A DNA stretch of 35,368 nucleotides, from positions 1 to 35,368 of the forward strand of contig JAEYRV010000009.1 of NCBI GenBank assembly GCA_023435305.1, in the 5' to 3' direction. Within the stretch, counting starts at the first letter, position 1. Each line of letters starts with the position of its first letter. A model generated the notes under the pieces. That model was not told the origin of the DNA. It did not search any database and saw only the letters and a program-made list of their open reading frames with translations. Source of the DNA: Bacillota bacterium (GTDB lineage: Bacteria > Bacillota > Clostridia > Acetivibrionales > DTU013). The translations under genes were made by a program, and so were the position numbers. Below, piece by piece: positions 1-6,840 of the stretch.

Positions 1-409
1 TGTTTTTATACTTTATCCAGCCCAGCCTGGGTAGCCTGATCCTGTTATTCTCTATTTGTATATTTCCATTGACAGGCTGTGTACGGTAGCTGTGAAAATG
101 ATTGTGCTTGCTTTTATACCTGGGAAAGCCTCTGCCCTTGAAAAAATTTTCATATGCTTTATCCAAATCACGCAAGGACTGCTGCAGTGCGATTGAATCT
201 ACTTCTTTCAGCCACACATGCTCCTGCTTTAAGGATGTCATATCACTTGAGCAATCATTATATGAAAACCTTCTGTGTTCCTCTTCCCAGCATCTGATCC
301 TCTTTTCGAGGTAATGATTGAATACATACCTGACACACCCAAAGGTCTTATTGAGTATTTCCATTTGTTTCTTATCAGGATATATCCTATATTTATAACC
401 CCTTAACAA
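1..409 (-). CDS. tnpB: TnpB, IS200/IS605-family RNA-guided nuclease, 5' part
   Basis: The minus strand is open from the window edge. The translation begins LLRGYKYRIYPDKKQ and continues with FNHYLEKR, then SLRDLDKAYENFFKG, FPRYKSK and RLPRLGWIKYK, which is the characteristic N-terminal half of TnpB (OrfB of IS605-type elements). TnpB is an RNA-guided DNA endonuclease that helps retain the transposon. About 136 codons are present. The RuvC-like catalytic part and the zinc ribbon, and the omegaRNA normally found at the 3' end, lie outside the window. I prefer the TTG start at 409, because GGGGGTG sits 5 bases upstream; an in-frame ATG at 433 has no visible ribosome binding site. No TnpA gene is seen upstream. 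Family assignment is secure; whether the gene is intact cannot be judged here. Confidence 0.85.
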   Translation of the reverse strand, partial: MLRGYKYRIYPDKKQMEILNKTFGCVRYVFNHYLEKRIRCWEEEHRRFSYNDCSSDMTSLKQEHVWLKEVDSIALQQSLRDLDKAYENFFKGRGFPRYKSKHNHFHSYRTQPVNGNIQIENNRIRLPRLGWIKYKN

Positions 410-529
410 GGCAGCACCCCCTTCAAAGAGCATACAAACATTTGTTCTATTATATCCCAAACAGAGGAAATCCGCAATGCTTCAGGAAATATTCGCATAC
501 CACTATTACACACCCTGAACAATTCATCA

Positions 530-575
530 CCCACCTACGCCCTCGCTTCTGCGAGATATGTAGCTTAGAGGTGGG
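530..575 (-). repeat. Hairpin at the 5' end of the IS200/IS605-type element
   Basis: Outer arms CCCACCT (530-536) and AGGTGGG (569-575) enclose a second stem, CTCGC (542-546) and GCGAG (551-555), with a TTCT loop. Just beside it is a small TGAAC/TTCA dyad near 516-526. IS200/IS605 elements have subterminal hairpins recognised by TnpA instead of terminal inverted repeats, and this lies about 100 bases upstream of tnpB, so it may mark the element's left end. No U-run follows on either strand, which argues against a terminator for the neighbouring gene. Confidence 0.5.
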
Positions 576-644
576 CGTCTTCTTGTATTTCGTGATAAAA
601 ATGGGTTGTAATGAGAAATAAACAGTGAAATGTACCCCGAGATG

Positions 645-1253
645 CTATTCTCCGCTAGCGTATGTACTGGTCAATGCAATCCTTGCAACAAATATTTTAA
701 GATGTCTCATGAAAGCCCTGGTCTTGTGGGCAATTTTCATACCTGCTCTAAATTTGCCGTCGACCGGAATACAATACACTACCTCACATTTAATATCGTA
801 AGGGATCTTATCCAATATAATGGGTATTCCAAGGATACTTCCGACGTCGATCTCATTCTCACATATTACACCAATACCACCGACAGATATATCGATTATC
901 ATCAGATCAATCGGCTTATCCAGCTCATACGGCTCCTTCGTAATATCCTCATAAGCTATGCTGCAAGTGACTTTTTGCATATATCTTATCCTGACGAAAA
1001 GCCTGAGGTCTGCACGATGTCCTTCATCGATATAGTTCATGAAGGTTCTGTCATTTCCCCATACTATCTCATCAGGCTCAGCCGCACCAGTTTGTGATGC
1101 TGTCCCGGCATTATTCTGCCCGCCATTTTGCTGCGGCTTTTGTGATTCATCCTGCAAAATTTCATCGGTCCGGCGTTTATCCAACTCACTGAAATTATCC
1201 CTGCCGGTCCTTCTCCTGCCCTTGCCGGATTCTATAATGAGTCTGTCAGTCAT
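645..1253 (-). CDS. PilZ-domain protein (probable c-di-GMP effector)
   Basis: About 202 residues. The C-terminal half holds a PilZ domain: RLFVR (residues 84-88) fits the RxxxR arm and DISVGG (121-126) fits the [D/N]xSxxG motif that together bind cyclic di-GMP. The N-terminal 75 residues are charged, then rich in Q, N and G, and look disordered. I chose the ATG at 1253 because AGGAG lies 8 bases before it. The frame is open up to 1352, but the ATG there has no ribosome binding site. The gene is transcribed away from guaA. There is no GGDEF or EAL neighbour, so the output (motility, adhesion or secretion) cannot be inferred. Confidence 0.75.
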   Translation of the reverse strand: MTDRLIIESGKGRRRTGRDNFSELDKRRTDEILQDESQKPQQNGGQNNAGTASQTGAAEPDEIVWGNDRTFMNYIDEGHRADLRLFVRIRYMQKVTCSIAYEDITKEPYELDKPIDLMIIDISVGGIGVICENEIDVGSILGIPIILDKIPYDIKCEVVYCIPVDGKFRAGMKIAHKTRAFMRHLKIFVARIALTSTYASGE

Positions 1254-1380
1254 GGCTGTGACTCCTGTCCAGATATATTCTGCTCTTACATACATCGTAC
1301 CATTTTCCGGACCATCCAAAAATAGGCGGTATGTACTACCTGATAGGACCATGGCACTATCTGCTGTCCAAATATTTTCT

Positions 1381-1432
1381 TTTACGTTACAGACAATAAT
1401 GCTATAATCTATAAAAACGAATATTCAGGAGG
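1381..1432 (+). promoter_or_regulatory. guaA promoter and ribosome binding site
   Basis: TTTACG (1381-1386), a 16-base spacer, then a perfect TATAAT (1403-1408), followed by a perfect AGGAGG (1427-1432) 5 bases before the guaA ATG. No purine-riboswitch-like structure fits into the roughly 25-base leader. Confidence 0.7.
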
Positions 1433-1437
1433 AACAT

Positions 1438-2745
1438 ATGAAGCAGGATATGATACTCATACTGGATCTGGGCAGCACCAGAAATACCGATATTGCCAGA
1501 GCTATACGCTCACTCGGAGTATACAGCGAAATATACCCCCATGATATAACAAAAGAAAAACTGGCCGGATTACATAATCTAAAAGGCATTATCATAAACG
1601 GCGGAGAAAATAATATAGTGGATGGTGCCGCCATTGATGTTTCGGCTGAAATATATGATGCAGGCTGTCCCGTAATGGCCGTCGGGCATGGTCCGGCAAA
1701 ATGCGCTGACAAGCTGGAACTTTGGCCAGAAACCGAGGACAGCATCAAGGATGTGCTGAGATCATTCATTTTTGATAAGTGTAAGGCTGCTCCAAACTGG
1801 AACATGAAAAACTTTGTTGAAGACCAGATAGAGCTTGTCCGCAGACAGGTAGGCGATAAAAAAGTGCTTCTCGCATTGTCCGGAGGCGTGGACAGTTCAG
1901 TTGTGGCCGCTCTGCTGATCAAGGCTATAGGAAAACAGCTTGTATGCGTACATGTCAATCACGGTCTGATGCGTAAAGGCGAGTCGGAAAGTGTTATTGA
2001 TGTTTTCAAAAATCAACTGGATGCAAATCTGATATATGTCGATGCAAGCGAGAGATTCTTATCCAAGCTTGAGAATGTTTCGGATCCGGAGAAAAAGAGG
2101 AAGATAATCGGCAGTGAGTTTATTCGGGTGTTCGAGGAAGAAGCTCACAAGCTCTCAGGCATCGAGTTCCTCGCTCAGGGCACTATTTATCCCGATATCG
2201 TGGAAAGCGGCACAAAAACGGCCAAGATGGTCAAGTCCCATCACAACGTGGGCGGATTGCCCGAAGATCTGAAATTCGAGCTTGTTGAGCCCCTCTATTA
2301 CCTGTTCAAGGATGAAGTCCGCGCATGCGGCCTGGAACTGGGACTGCCCGAGACGATGGTGTTCCGCCAGCCCTTCCCCGGACCGGGTCTCGGAGTCAGG
2401 TGTCTTGGCGCCATAACCAGAGAGCGTCTGGAAGCAGTCAGAGAATCCGATGCCATCCTTCGGGATGAGTTTTCCAAGGTCGGCCTTGACAAGAAGGTCT
2501 GGCAGTACTTTACCATCGTTCCCGACTTCAAATCCACAGGTGTAAAAAACAATGCCAGGAGCTATGAATACCCGGTGATCATCCGCGCTGTAAACACTGT
2601 TGATGCGATGACCGCCACTATTGAACAGATAGATTGGCCTGTACTTCTCAGGATCACCGATCGTATACTGGCGGAGGTACCCAACGTAAACCGCGTATGC
2701 TATGATCTGAGCCCCAAGCCCTGTGCCACCATTGAGTGGGAGTAA
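1438..2745 (+). CDS. guaA: GMP synthase with degenerate, shortened glutaminase domain
   Basis: Converts XMP to GMP in the last step of guanine nucleotide synthesis. The ATP-pyrophosphatase half is complete: the PP-loop SGGVDSS is at 148-154, followed by the VNHGLMRKGE, QGTIYPDIVESG and FPGPGLGVRC blocks. The dimerisation domain ends in the canonical KPCATIEWE. The protein is 435 residues, against about 510-525 for usual GuaA. The difference lies in the N-terminal class I amidotransferase domain, here only about 115 residues. The nucleophile elbow normally reading GICYG is AVGHG (81-85), with no cysteine, and the segment that should bear the catalytic His-Glu pair is gone. I infer the enzyme uses free ammonia or a partner glutaminase. 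I recall similar short GuaA proteins in other Clostridia. The gene has its own promoter and terminator. Confidence 0.93.
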   Translation: MKQDMILILDLGSTRNTDIARAIRSLGVYSEIYPHDITKEKLAGLHNLKGIIINGGENNIVDGAAIDVSAEIYDAGCPVMAVGHGPAKCADKLELWPETEDSIKDVLRSFIFDKCKAAPNWNMKNFVEDQIELVRRQVGDKKVLLALSGGVDSSVVAALLIKAIGKQLVCVHVNHGLMRKGESESVIDVFKNQLDANLIYVDASERFLSKLENVSDPEKKRKIIGSEFIRVFEEEAHKLSGIEFLAQGTIYPDIVESGTKTAKMVKSHHNVGGLPEDLKFELVEPLYYLFKDEVRACGLELGLPETMVFRQPFPGPGLGVRCLGAITRERLEAVRESDAILRDEFSKVGLDKKVWQYFTIVPDFKSTGVKNNARSYEYPVIIRAVNTVDAMTATIEQIDWPVLLRITDRILAEVPNVNRVCYDLSPKPCATIEWE

Positions 2746-2752
2746 GTAATAC

Positions 2753-2797
2753 AGTCCCGAAAGCCTTGAAAACACTGGGATTTCGGGACTTTCATTT
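2753..2797 (+). terminator. Rho-independent terminator of guaA
   Basis: AGTCCCGAAA (2753-2762) pairs with TTTCGGGACT (2781-2790), followed by a T-rich stretch. It begins 8 bases after the guaA stop codon. Confidence 0.75.
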
Positions 2798-2800
2798 GCC

Positions 2801-2812
2801 TTTTGATAACGG
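2801..2812. repeat. Putative attL core repeat
   Basis: TTTTGATAACGG, identical to 14076-14087. It lies just past the guaA terminator, is followed immediately by another TTTGATAAC, and precedes the first gene of the island. Confidence 0.5.
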
Positions 2813-2901
2813 TTTGATAACAAGTGAACTAAACCGATTTGTTTTGTTTTCTGCGAGTGACCCAGTGGCTTGCAGGTAATAAGCTCCGGCGCAGAGCATA
2901 G

Positions 2902-2949
2902 AAAAACGGTCTTGTTGATTCCTTTGAATCAGCAGGACCGCTTTTTTTA
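2902..2949. terminator. Bidirectional terminator between guaA side and the repressor gene
   Basis: CGGTC (2907-2911) opens a long imperfect stem that includes TGATTC/GAATCA and closes with GACCG (2936-2940). It is followed by CTTTTTTT on the plus strand and by TTTTTC on the minus strand. It overlaps the end of the XRE gene. Confidence 0.7.
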
Positions 2950-3462
2950 TTTATTCAGCTTTTTCAGCAGCGCATCGCTGAGTTCCTGAGAAGGAACCTT
3001 TGCCCATCTTTGCGTGGTGTCGAATTTGGGATATCTATAGCGCCATTGATCGTATTCCTCTTTGGTGATCTCCCCTGTTTCCAGCTTTGCAGCCTCCTGC
3101 CTCCAGGCAGTGAGCATATCAAACATGGACACATAGGTTGTGCCTCTATTCTTGTCCAGACGCAGGCACACTTCTCCTTCGATCTCACCGATCTTTAGGC
3201 CGTAGATATCTTCCAGCGCAAACAGGGTGTGCATCAAACCGATTTCACTGTCAATGTTGGGCAGATCAAGAGCCTGCGGAGAGACCTCCAAAACATTGGC
3301 CAGATTGTTGGTCAGATCATCTTTTGGCGTTCGAGTGCCGGATTCATACTGCGCCATGCGAATATCGGCGGTTCGCTCCGGAAAGCCAATCGCCATTCCC
3401 AAGTATTTCTGTGTTATACCTCGCAGATTGCGAATAAACCTGATCCGCTCACCAATAGCCAT
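2947..3462 (-). CDS. XRE-family repressor of the mobile element
   Basis: 171 residues. The N-terminal part carries a Cro/cI-type helix-turn-helix (ERIRFIRNLRGITQKYLG, then RMAQYESGTRTPK), followed by a longer C-terminal region ending in a basic, tryptophan-containing segment. It probably represses integration and transfer genes by binding the palindromes in the divergent promoter region. I chose the ATG at 3462, preceded by CAGGAG 9 bases away; the frame extends to 3510 without a good ribosome binding site. Its promoter, TTGACA (complement of 3524-3529), 17 bases, TATGCT (complement of 3501-3506), is close to consensus. It faces away from the HTH-integrase operon, the layout of a phage or ICE regulatory switch. 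Confidence 0.85.
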   Translation of the reverse strand: MAIGERIRFIRNLRGITQKYLGMAIGFPERTADIRMAQYESGTRTPKDDLTNNLANVLEVSPQALDLPNIDSEIGLMHTLFALEDIYGLKIGEIEGEVCLRLDKNRGTTYVSMFDMLTAWRQEAAKLETGEITKEEYDQWRYRYPKFDTTQRWAKVPSQELSDALLKKLNK

Positions 3463-3500
3463 AATAGCCAACTCCTGTCTGACAATGACTTTGTATAGAC

Positions 3501-3629
3501 AGCATAGCAAATACGTTTAGGTATGTCAAGAAGAAATAAAACAAATTTGTTTAATATTTTTCTGCAAACCATCTTGACTTAAACAAATAAGATTAGTATA
3601 ATCAAAGACAGTTAAACTAATATGTTTAA
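3501..3629. promoter_or_regulatory. Divergent promoters and operator palindromes
   Basis: Minus strand: TTGACA-17-TATGCT for the XRE gene (3501-3529). Plus strand: TTGACT (3574-3579), 17 bases, TATAAT (3597-3602) for the HTH/integrase operon. Three related dyads are spread over this region: the perfect palindrome AAACAAATTTGTTT (3539-3552); a half site, TTAAACAAAT, overlapping the plus-strand -35 box; and TTAAACTAATATGTTTAA (3611-3628) just after the start point. These are likely operators for the repressor. Confidence 0.75.
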
Positions 3630-3677
3630 TATAGGGCGAAAAATTAAAACCAAACGAGCAAGAAAGAAGGTGTTCTG

Positions 3678-3878
3678 ATGGCAGGCAAAATGTTCATGCG
3701 TGTGGAAGAAGTAGCTGAGGAACTGGATATTTCGGTTCCCTATGCGTACAAGCTCATCCGAAAGATGAATGATGAATTGAAGAAAACCGGCTGTATCATC
3801 ATCTCGGGGCGGATAGACAGAAAGTTTTTTCACGAGAAATTCTATGGAACAAAAAATGAAGCAGAAAGGGGTATCTGA
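3678..3878 (+). CDS. Small helix-turn-helix protein (excisionase-like)
   Basis: 66 residues. MFMRVEEVAEELDISVPYAY reads as a MerR/excisionase-type winged helix-turn-helix, with a conserved-looking basic tail (SGRIDRKFFHEKFYG). Proteins of this size and type directly precede integrases in many Gram-positive integrative elements and act as Xis-like directionality factors or activators. It starts after an AAGAAGG ribosome binding site and ends 2 bases before the integrase start, so the two are probably cotranscribed. Excisionase function is inferred from position. Confidence 0.75.
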   Translation: MAGKMFMRVEEVAEELDISVPYAYKLIRKMNDELKKTGCIIISGRIDRKFFHEKFYGTKNEAERGI

Positions 3879-3880
3879 TA

Positions 3881-4954
3881 ATGTCAGTATATAAAAATCC
3901 AGATAGCGGAACTTGGTATTCCATATGCTGGTTCACAGATTGGAAGGGAGTGCGTAAACAGAAATGCAGGCGTGGTTTTACCACGAAGAAACAAGCCCTG
4001 GAATGGGAACGTGAGTTTCTAATGCAAAGACAAGCTGATGTAGATATGACCTTTGATAGCTTTGTACAGCTCTATGAGAAGGATATAAAGCCAAAATTGA
4101 AGCTGAACACCTGGCTGACAAAAGAAAGCATCATCCTGAAGAAAATCCTGCCGTATTTTAAAGAACGCAAAATGTCAGAGATCACGGCAAAGGATATCAT
4201 GGATTGGCAGAATGAAATTCGCAGCCTGACGGATTCAAAAGGTAAACCGTACTCCACGACCTATCTGAAAACCGTTCATAACCAGTTCAGCTGCATTTTC
4301 AATCACGCCATCAAATATTACGGATTGCAAATTAATCCGGCAGCAAGGGCCGGTAACATGGGCAGCGAGGAAAAGAAGGAAATGCTGTTCTGGACGAAAG
4401 GCGAATACCTGAAATTTATCGATGCCATGATGGACAAGCCGCTGTCCTTTTATGCCTTTGAAATGCTCTACTGGTGTGGTATTCGCGAGGGTGAGCTTCT
4501 GGCACTTACCTCTGCGGATTTCGACTTTGCGGGCAGCAGCGTATCTATCAATAAATCCTATCAGAGGCTCAAAGGACAGGATATCATCACTACCCCCAAG
4601 ACAAAGAAAAGCAATCGAGTTATCAAAATGTCGCAGTTTCTCTGTGACGAGATGCAGGAATACATCAAGATGTTCTACAGCGCAGGTAAGAGTGATCGAA
4701 TATTTCCTGTCAGCAAGCACTATCTCAAACACGAAATGGAACGCGGCTGCAAGGAAACGGGAGTGAAGAGGATCAGGATACACGATATTCGTCATAGCCA
4801 CGTTAGCTTGTTGATTGACATGGGATTTACCGCTCTGGCGATTGCCGACCGGGTGGGGCATGAGAGCATCGACATCACCTACCGCTATGCACACCTTTTC
4901 CCGACACGTCAGACAGAAATGGCAGAAAAATTAAACCTTGAAAGGGGAGCTTAA
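3881..4954 (+). CDS. int: Tyrosine recombinase (integrase)
   Basis: 357 residues, with the three-part layout of the Tn916/lambda integrase group: an N-terminal arm-binding domain (about 1-45, SIYxxPDSGTWY-like beta strands), a SAM-like core-binding domain (about 55-155), and a C-terminal catalytic domain. Catalytic residues visible are R202 (CGIREGELLAL), H301 and R304 (HDIRHSH), H327 (VGHES) and the nucleophile Y336 (YAHLF). It catalyses site-specific insertion and excision of the island. Its start lies 2 bases after the HTH gene stop, and its end is 2 bases before the MobC-like gene. The gene appears intact. Confidence 0.93.
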   Translation: MSVYKNPDSGTWYSICWFTDWKGVRKQKCRRGFTTKKQALEWEREFLMQRQADVDMTFDSFVQLYEKDIKPKLKLNTWLTKESIILKKILPYFKERKMSEITAKDIMDWQNEIRSLTDSKGKPYSTTYLKTVHNQFSCIFNHAIKYYGLQINPAARAGNMGSEEKKEMLFWTKGEYLKFIDAMMDKPLSFYAFEMLYWCGIREGELLALTSADFDFAGSSVSINKSYQRLKGQDIITTPKTKKSNRVIKMSQFLCDEMQEYIKMFYSAGKSDRIFPVSKHYLKHEMERGCKETGVKRIRIHDIRHSHVSLLIDMGFTALAIADRVGHESIDITYRYAHLFPTRQTEMAEKLNLERGA

Positions 4955-4956
4955 TC

Positions 4957-5289
4957 ATGTCACTAAAAAATCGGGACGAACATAACCGTTGGAGAAACAA
5001 AACCGTAGCGTTCCGGGTATCGCCGGAGGAGGACGAACAGCTTGAAATTGCCGTCAAGCTGACCGGACTCACGAAGCAGGACTACATCACCCGGCGGCTG
5101 CTCTGCAAGGACGTTGTTGTACAGGGCAATCCGAGGGTATATAAGGCACTGCGTAACCAGCTCGCCGCCGTGCTGGAGGAATTGCGGCGCATTGAGGTGG
5201 GAAGCAAGGTGGATGATGAGCTGATGGATACGATTGATATGATCGCCGCCATTATGGACGGAATGAAGGAGGAAGCGAATGGTGATTGA
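4957..5289 (+). CDS. mobC: MobC-like relaxosome accessory protein
   Basis: 110 residues. The N-terminus, RNKTVAFRVSPEEDEQLE, is the beta strand and first helix of a ribbon-helix-helix fold. TGLTKQDYITRRLL follows, as in MobC/plasmid mobilization relaxosome proteins that bind oriT and help the relaxase open the DNA. It lies 2 bases after the integrase and overlaps the ATPase gene by 11 bases, suggesting translational coupling. A regulatory role is also possible for an RHH protein. Confidence 0.75.
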   Translation: MSLKNRDEHNRWRNKTVAFRVSPEEDEQLEIAVKLTGLTKQDYITRRLLCKDVVVQGNPRVYKALRNQLAAVLEELRRIEVGSKVDDELMDTIDMIAAIMDGMKEEANGD

Positions 5290-6433
5290 AAAAGAAAAAC
5301 CGGCTGTCCCGGTTCCGCCTGCGCCAACAGACGGGGAACAGCCGCTTTCTAAAAACCCTGATAAAAGTATAGCAGAAGAAATTTTCGAAAACAATCCCCC
5401 AGAGAAAAATTACGAAGAGCTGCTGCGAATGATGCAGCGAATAAACGACCCGGCCTATCTCCATACAGTGTCTATGAATGAGCTTTATGAAAATATCTAC
5501 CAGAGCAGGCCACCTATCATCGGCGGTCTGCTCTACTCCGGAGCTTATATTCTGGCGGGGGCACCAAAGGTTGGAAAGTCATTTCTTGTGGCACAGCTCG
5601 CCTATCACATCAGTATGGGGCAAGCACTCTGGAATTACGAGGTTCACAAAGGTACGGTGCTGTACCTTGCCCTTGAAGATGATTACCAGCGTTTGCAGGA
5701 GCGTATGTTCCGTATGTTCGGAGTAGAAGGAACGGATAATTTTCACTTTGCCGTCTATGCCAAACAGATCGGAAACGGTCTCGATGAGCAGCTTGAAAAG
5801 TTCATGCGAGAGTACCCGGACACAAAGCTTATTATTATCGACACTTTGCAGAAAATCCGCGAGGCCGGCGGCGATGCTTACAGCTACGCCAATGATTATG
5901 ACATTGTTGGCCAAATGAAGAAATTTGCGGACAGGCATGGTATCTGTTTGCTGCTGGTGCATCACACGAGGAAGCAGCCTGCCGGTGACAAGTTTGAAAT
6001 GATCTCCGGCACGACCGGACTTCTCGGATGCGCTGACGGCGCGTTCCTGTTGCAAAAGGAAAACCGCACAGACCTCAATGCGACACTGGATATTGTGGGC
6101 CGTGATCAGCCGGATCAGCGGCTTTACCTTCAGCGGGACAAAGAACGTCTTATCTGGACGCTTGACCATGCGGAAACTGATCTGTGGAAAGAGCCGCCGG
6201 ATATGATTATAAATTTTATTTCCCGGCTGGTAACCGCAGAAAATCCGGAATGGTATGGCAGTCCCACGGAACTGGTTGCTGCGCTCGACCTGGATATGAA
6301 GCCCAATGTACTTACCCTACGGTTGAACGTAAACGCTGGTCGCCTCATGCAGGAGCATAGTATCCGCTATGAGAGCAGCCGAACCCACTCTGGAAGATTT
6401 ATCAAACTCATTCTTACCTCTCCTGAGGCGTGA
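5279..6433 (+). CDS. RepA-like RecA-fold ATPase (AAA_25)
   Basis: 384 residues. The Walker A motif GAPKVGKS is at 94-101, Walker B (LIIIDT) at 184-189, and the sensor-like VHHTRK at 227-232, all typical of the RepA/DnaB-type hexameric ATPases of plasmids and integrative elements. The N-terminal 40 residues are proline-rich and probably flexible. The C-terminal about 100 residues look like a winged-helix segment. It probably unwinds or replicates the excised circular form, or assists the relaxosome. Its last codons overlap a 9-bp repeat array forming a large hairpin. It overlaps the MobC-like gene by 11 bases. Confidence 0.8.
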   Translation: MVIEKEKPAVPVPPAPTDGEQPLSKNPDKSIAEEIFENNPPEKNYEELLRMMQRINDPAYLHTVSMNELYENIYQSRPPIIGGLLYSGAYILAGAPKVGKSFLVAQLAYHISMGQALWNYEVHKGTVLYLALEDDYQRLQERMFRMFGVEGTDNFHFAVYAKQIGNGLDEQLEKFMREYPDTKLIIIDTLQKIREAGGDAYSYANDYDIVGQMKKFADRHGICLLLVHHTRKQPAGDKFEMISGTTGLLGCADGAFLLQKENRTDLNATLDIVGRDQPDQRLYLQRDKERLIWTLDHAETDLWKEPPDMIINFISRLVTAENPEWYGSPTELVAALDLDMKPNVLTLRLNVNAGRLMQEHSIRYESSRTHSGRFIKLILTSPEA

Positions 6434-6511
6434 CGATGGTGACGATGGTGACGATGTTTCGAGGAGCGGCGGCGGTGTCAAAAACATCGTCACGACCGTC
6501 ACGACCGTCAC
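6430..6511. repeat. Iterated 9-bp repeats forming a 30-bp-arm hairpin
   Basis: Three GTGACGATG units (6430-6456) followed by TTT pair with AAA followed by CATCGTCAC and two GACCGTCAC units (6482-6511). The arms are 30 bases with about 4 mismatches, around a 22-base spacer. The structure overlaps the ATPase stop codon. It has no U-run on the plus strand. Iterons beside a RepA-like ATPase gene make a replication origin or RNA-level control site plausible. Confidence 0.6.
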
Positions 6512-6644
6512 GGAAGCCCATACGCATCTTCGTCCCCACTGAGCGGTCAGAAGATTGCTCAGTGGACAGACGGAGAAAATGTTACGGCTTTTCTCCGCAT
6601 CGGGCAGCAGAATGTTTCGAAAAACAGTATGCGGCCCATGCCGG

Positions 6645-6800
6645 GATTTGCATAGTGGGGCCCACTTGCAAAACACGGCGGAGGCTTCCGCAGAAGCCGC
6701 AAACTTGCTCTCTGCCCACAGGCAGCCCACGGCACTTTGCAGCCCGCAGGGATGAAAGTGTCATAGTGGGTTATTACACTTTGAAAAAGTGCGTTCTCCG
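6645..6800 (+). other. oriT: Putative oriT of MobV type (pMV158-like)
   Basis: CATAGTGGGTTATTACACTT (from 6762) resembles the pMV158 nick region TAGTGTG/TTATACTTT, placing the predicted nick between 6770 and 6771. It lies between the arms AAAGTGT (6755-6761) and ACACTTT (6776-6782), and a competing hairpin CACTTT/AAAGTG (6777-6791) sits to the right; such mutually exclusive hairpins are a feature of MOBV origins. A second CATAGTGGG (6651-6659) lies in a TTTGC/GCAAA-flanked hairpin, GTGGGGCCCAC. The site is 70 bases upstream of the relaxase gene. The 6434-6840 stretch shows no convincing gene. Confidence 0.65.
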
Positions 6801-6840
6801 GTGGCTTTCAGCGTATGTCAAACTTGAAAAAGGAGGTGCG

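Noticed and set aside
630..1097. Open frame of 155 codons on the plus strand
   Set aside because: It lies opposite the PilZ gene, has no ribosome binding site and shows no family motif.
2155..2823. Open frame of 222 codons opposite guaA
   Set aside because: Antisense to a conserved gene; its codons mirror guaA, and it crosses the guaA terminator.
6430..6840. N-terminal extension of the relaxase
   Set aside because: Contains the iteron hairpin and oriT, and the strong ribosome binding site is at 6841. Low-complexity VTMVTM start is not protein-like.
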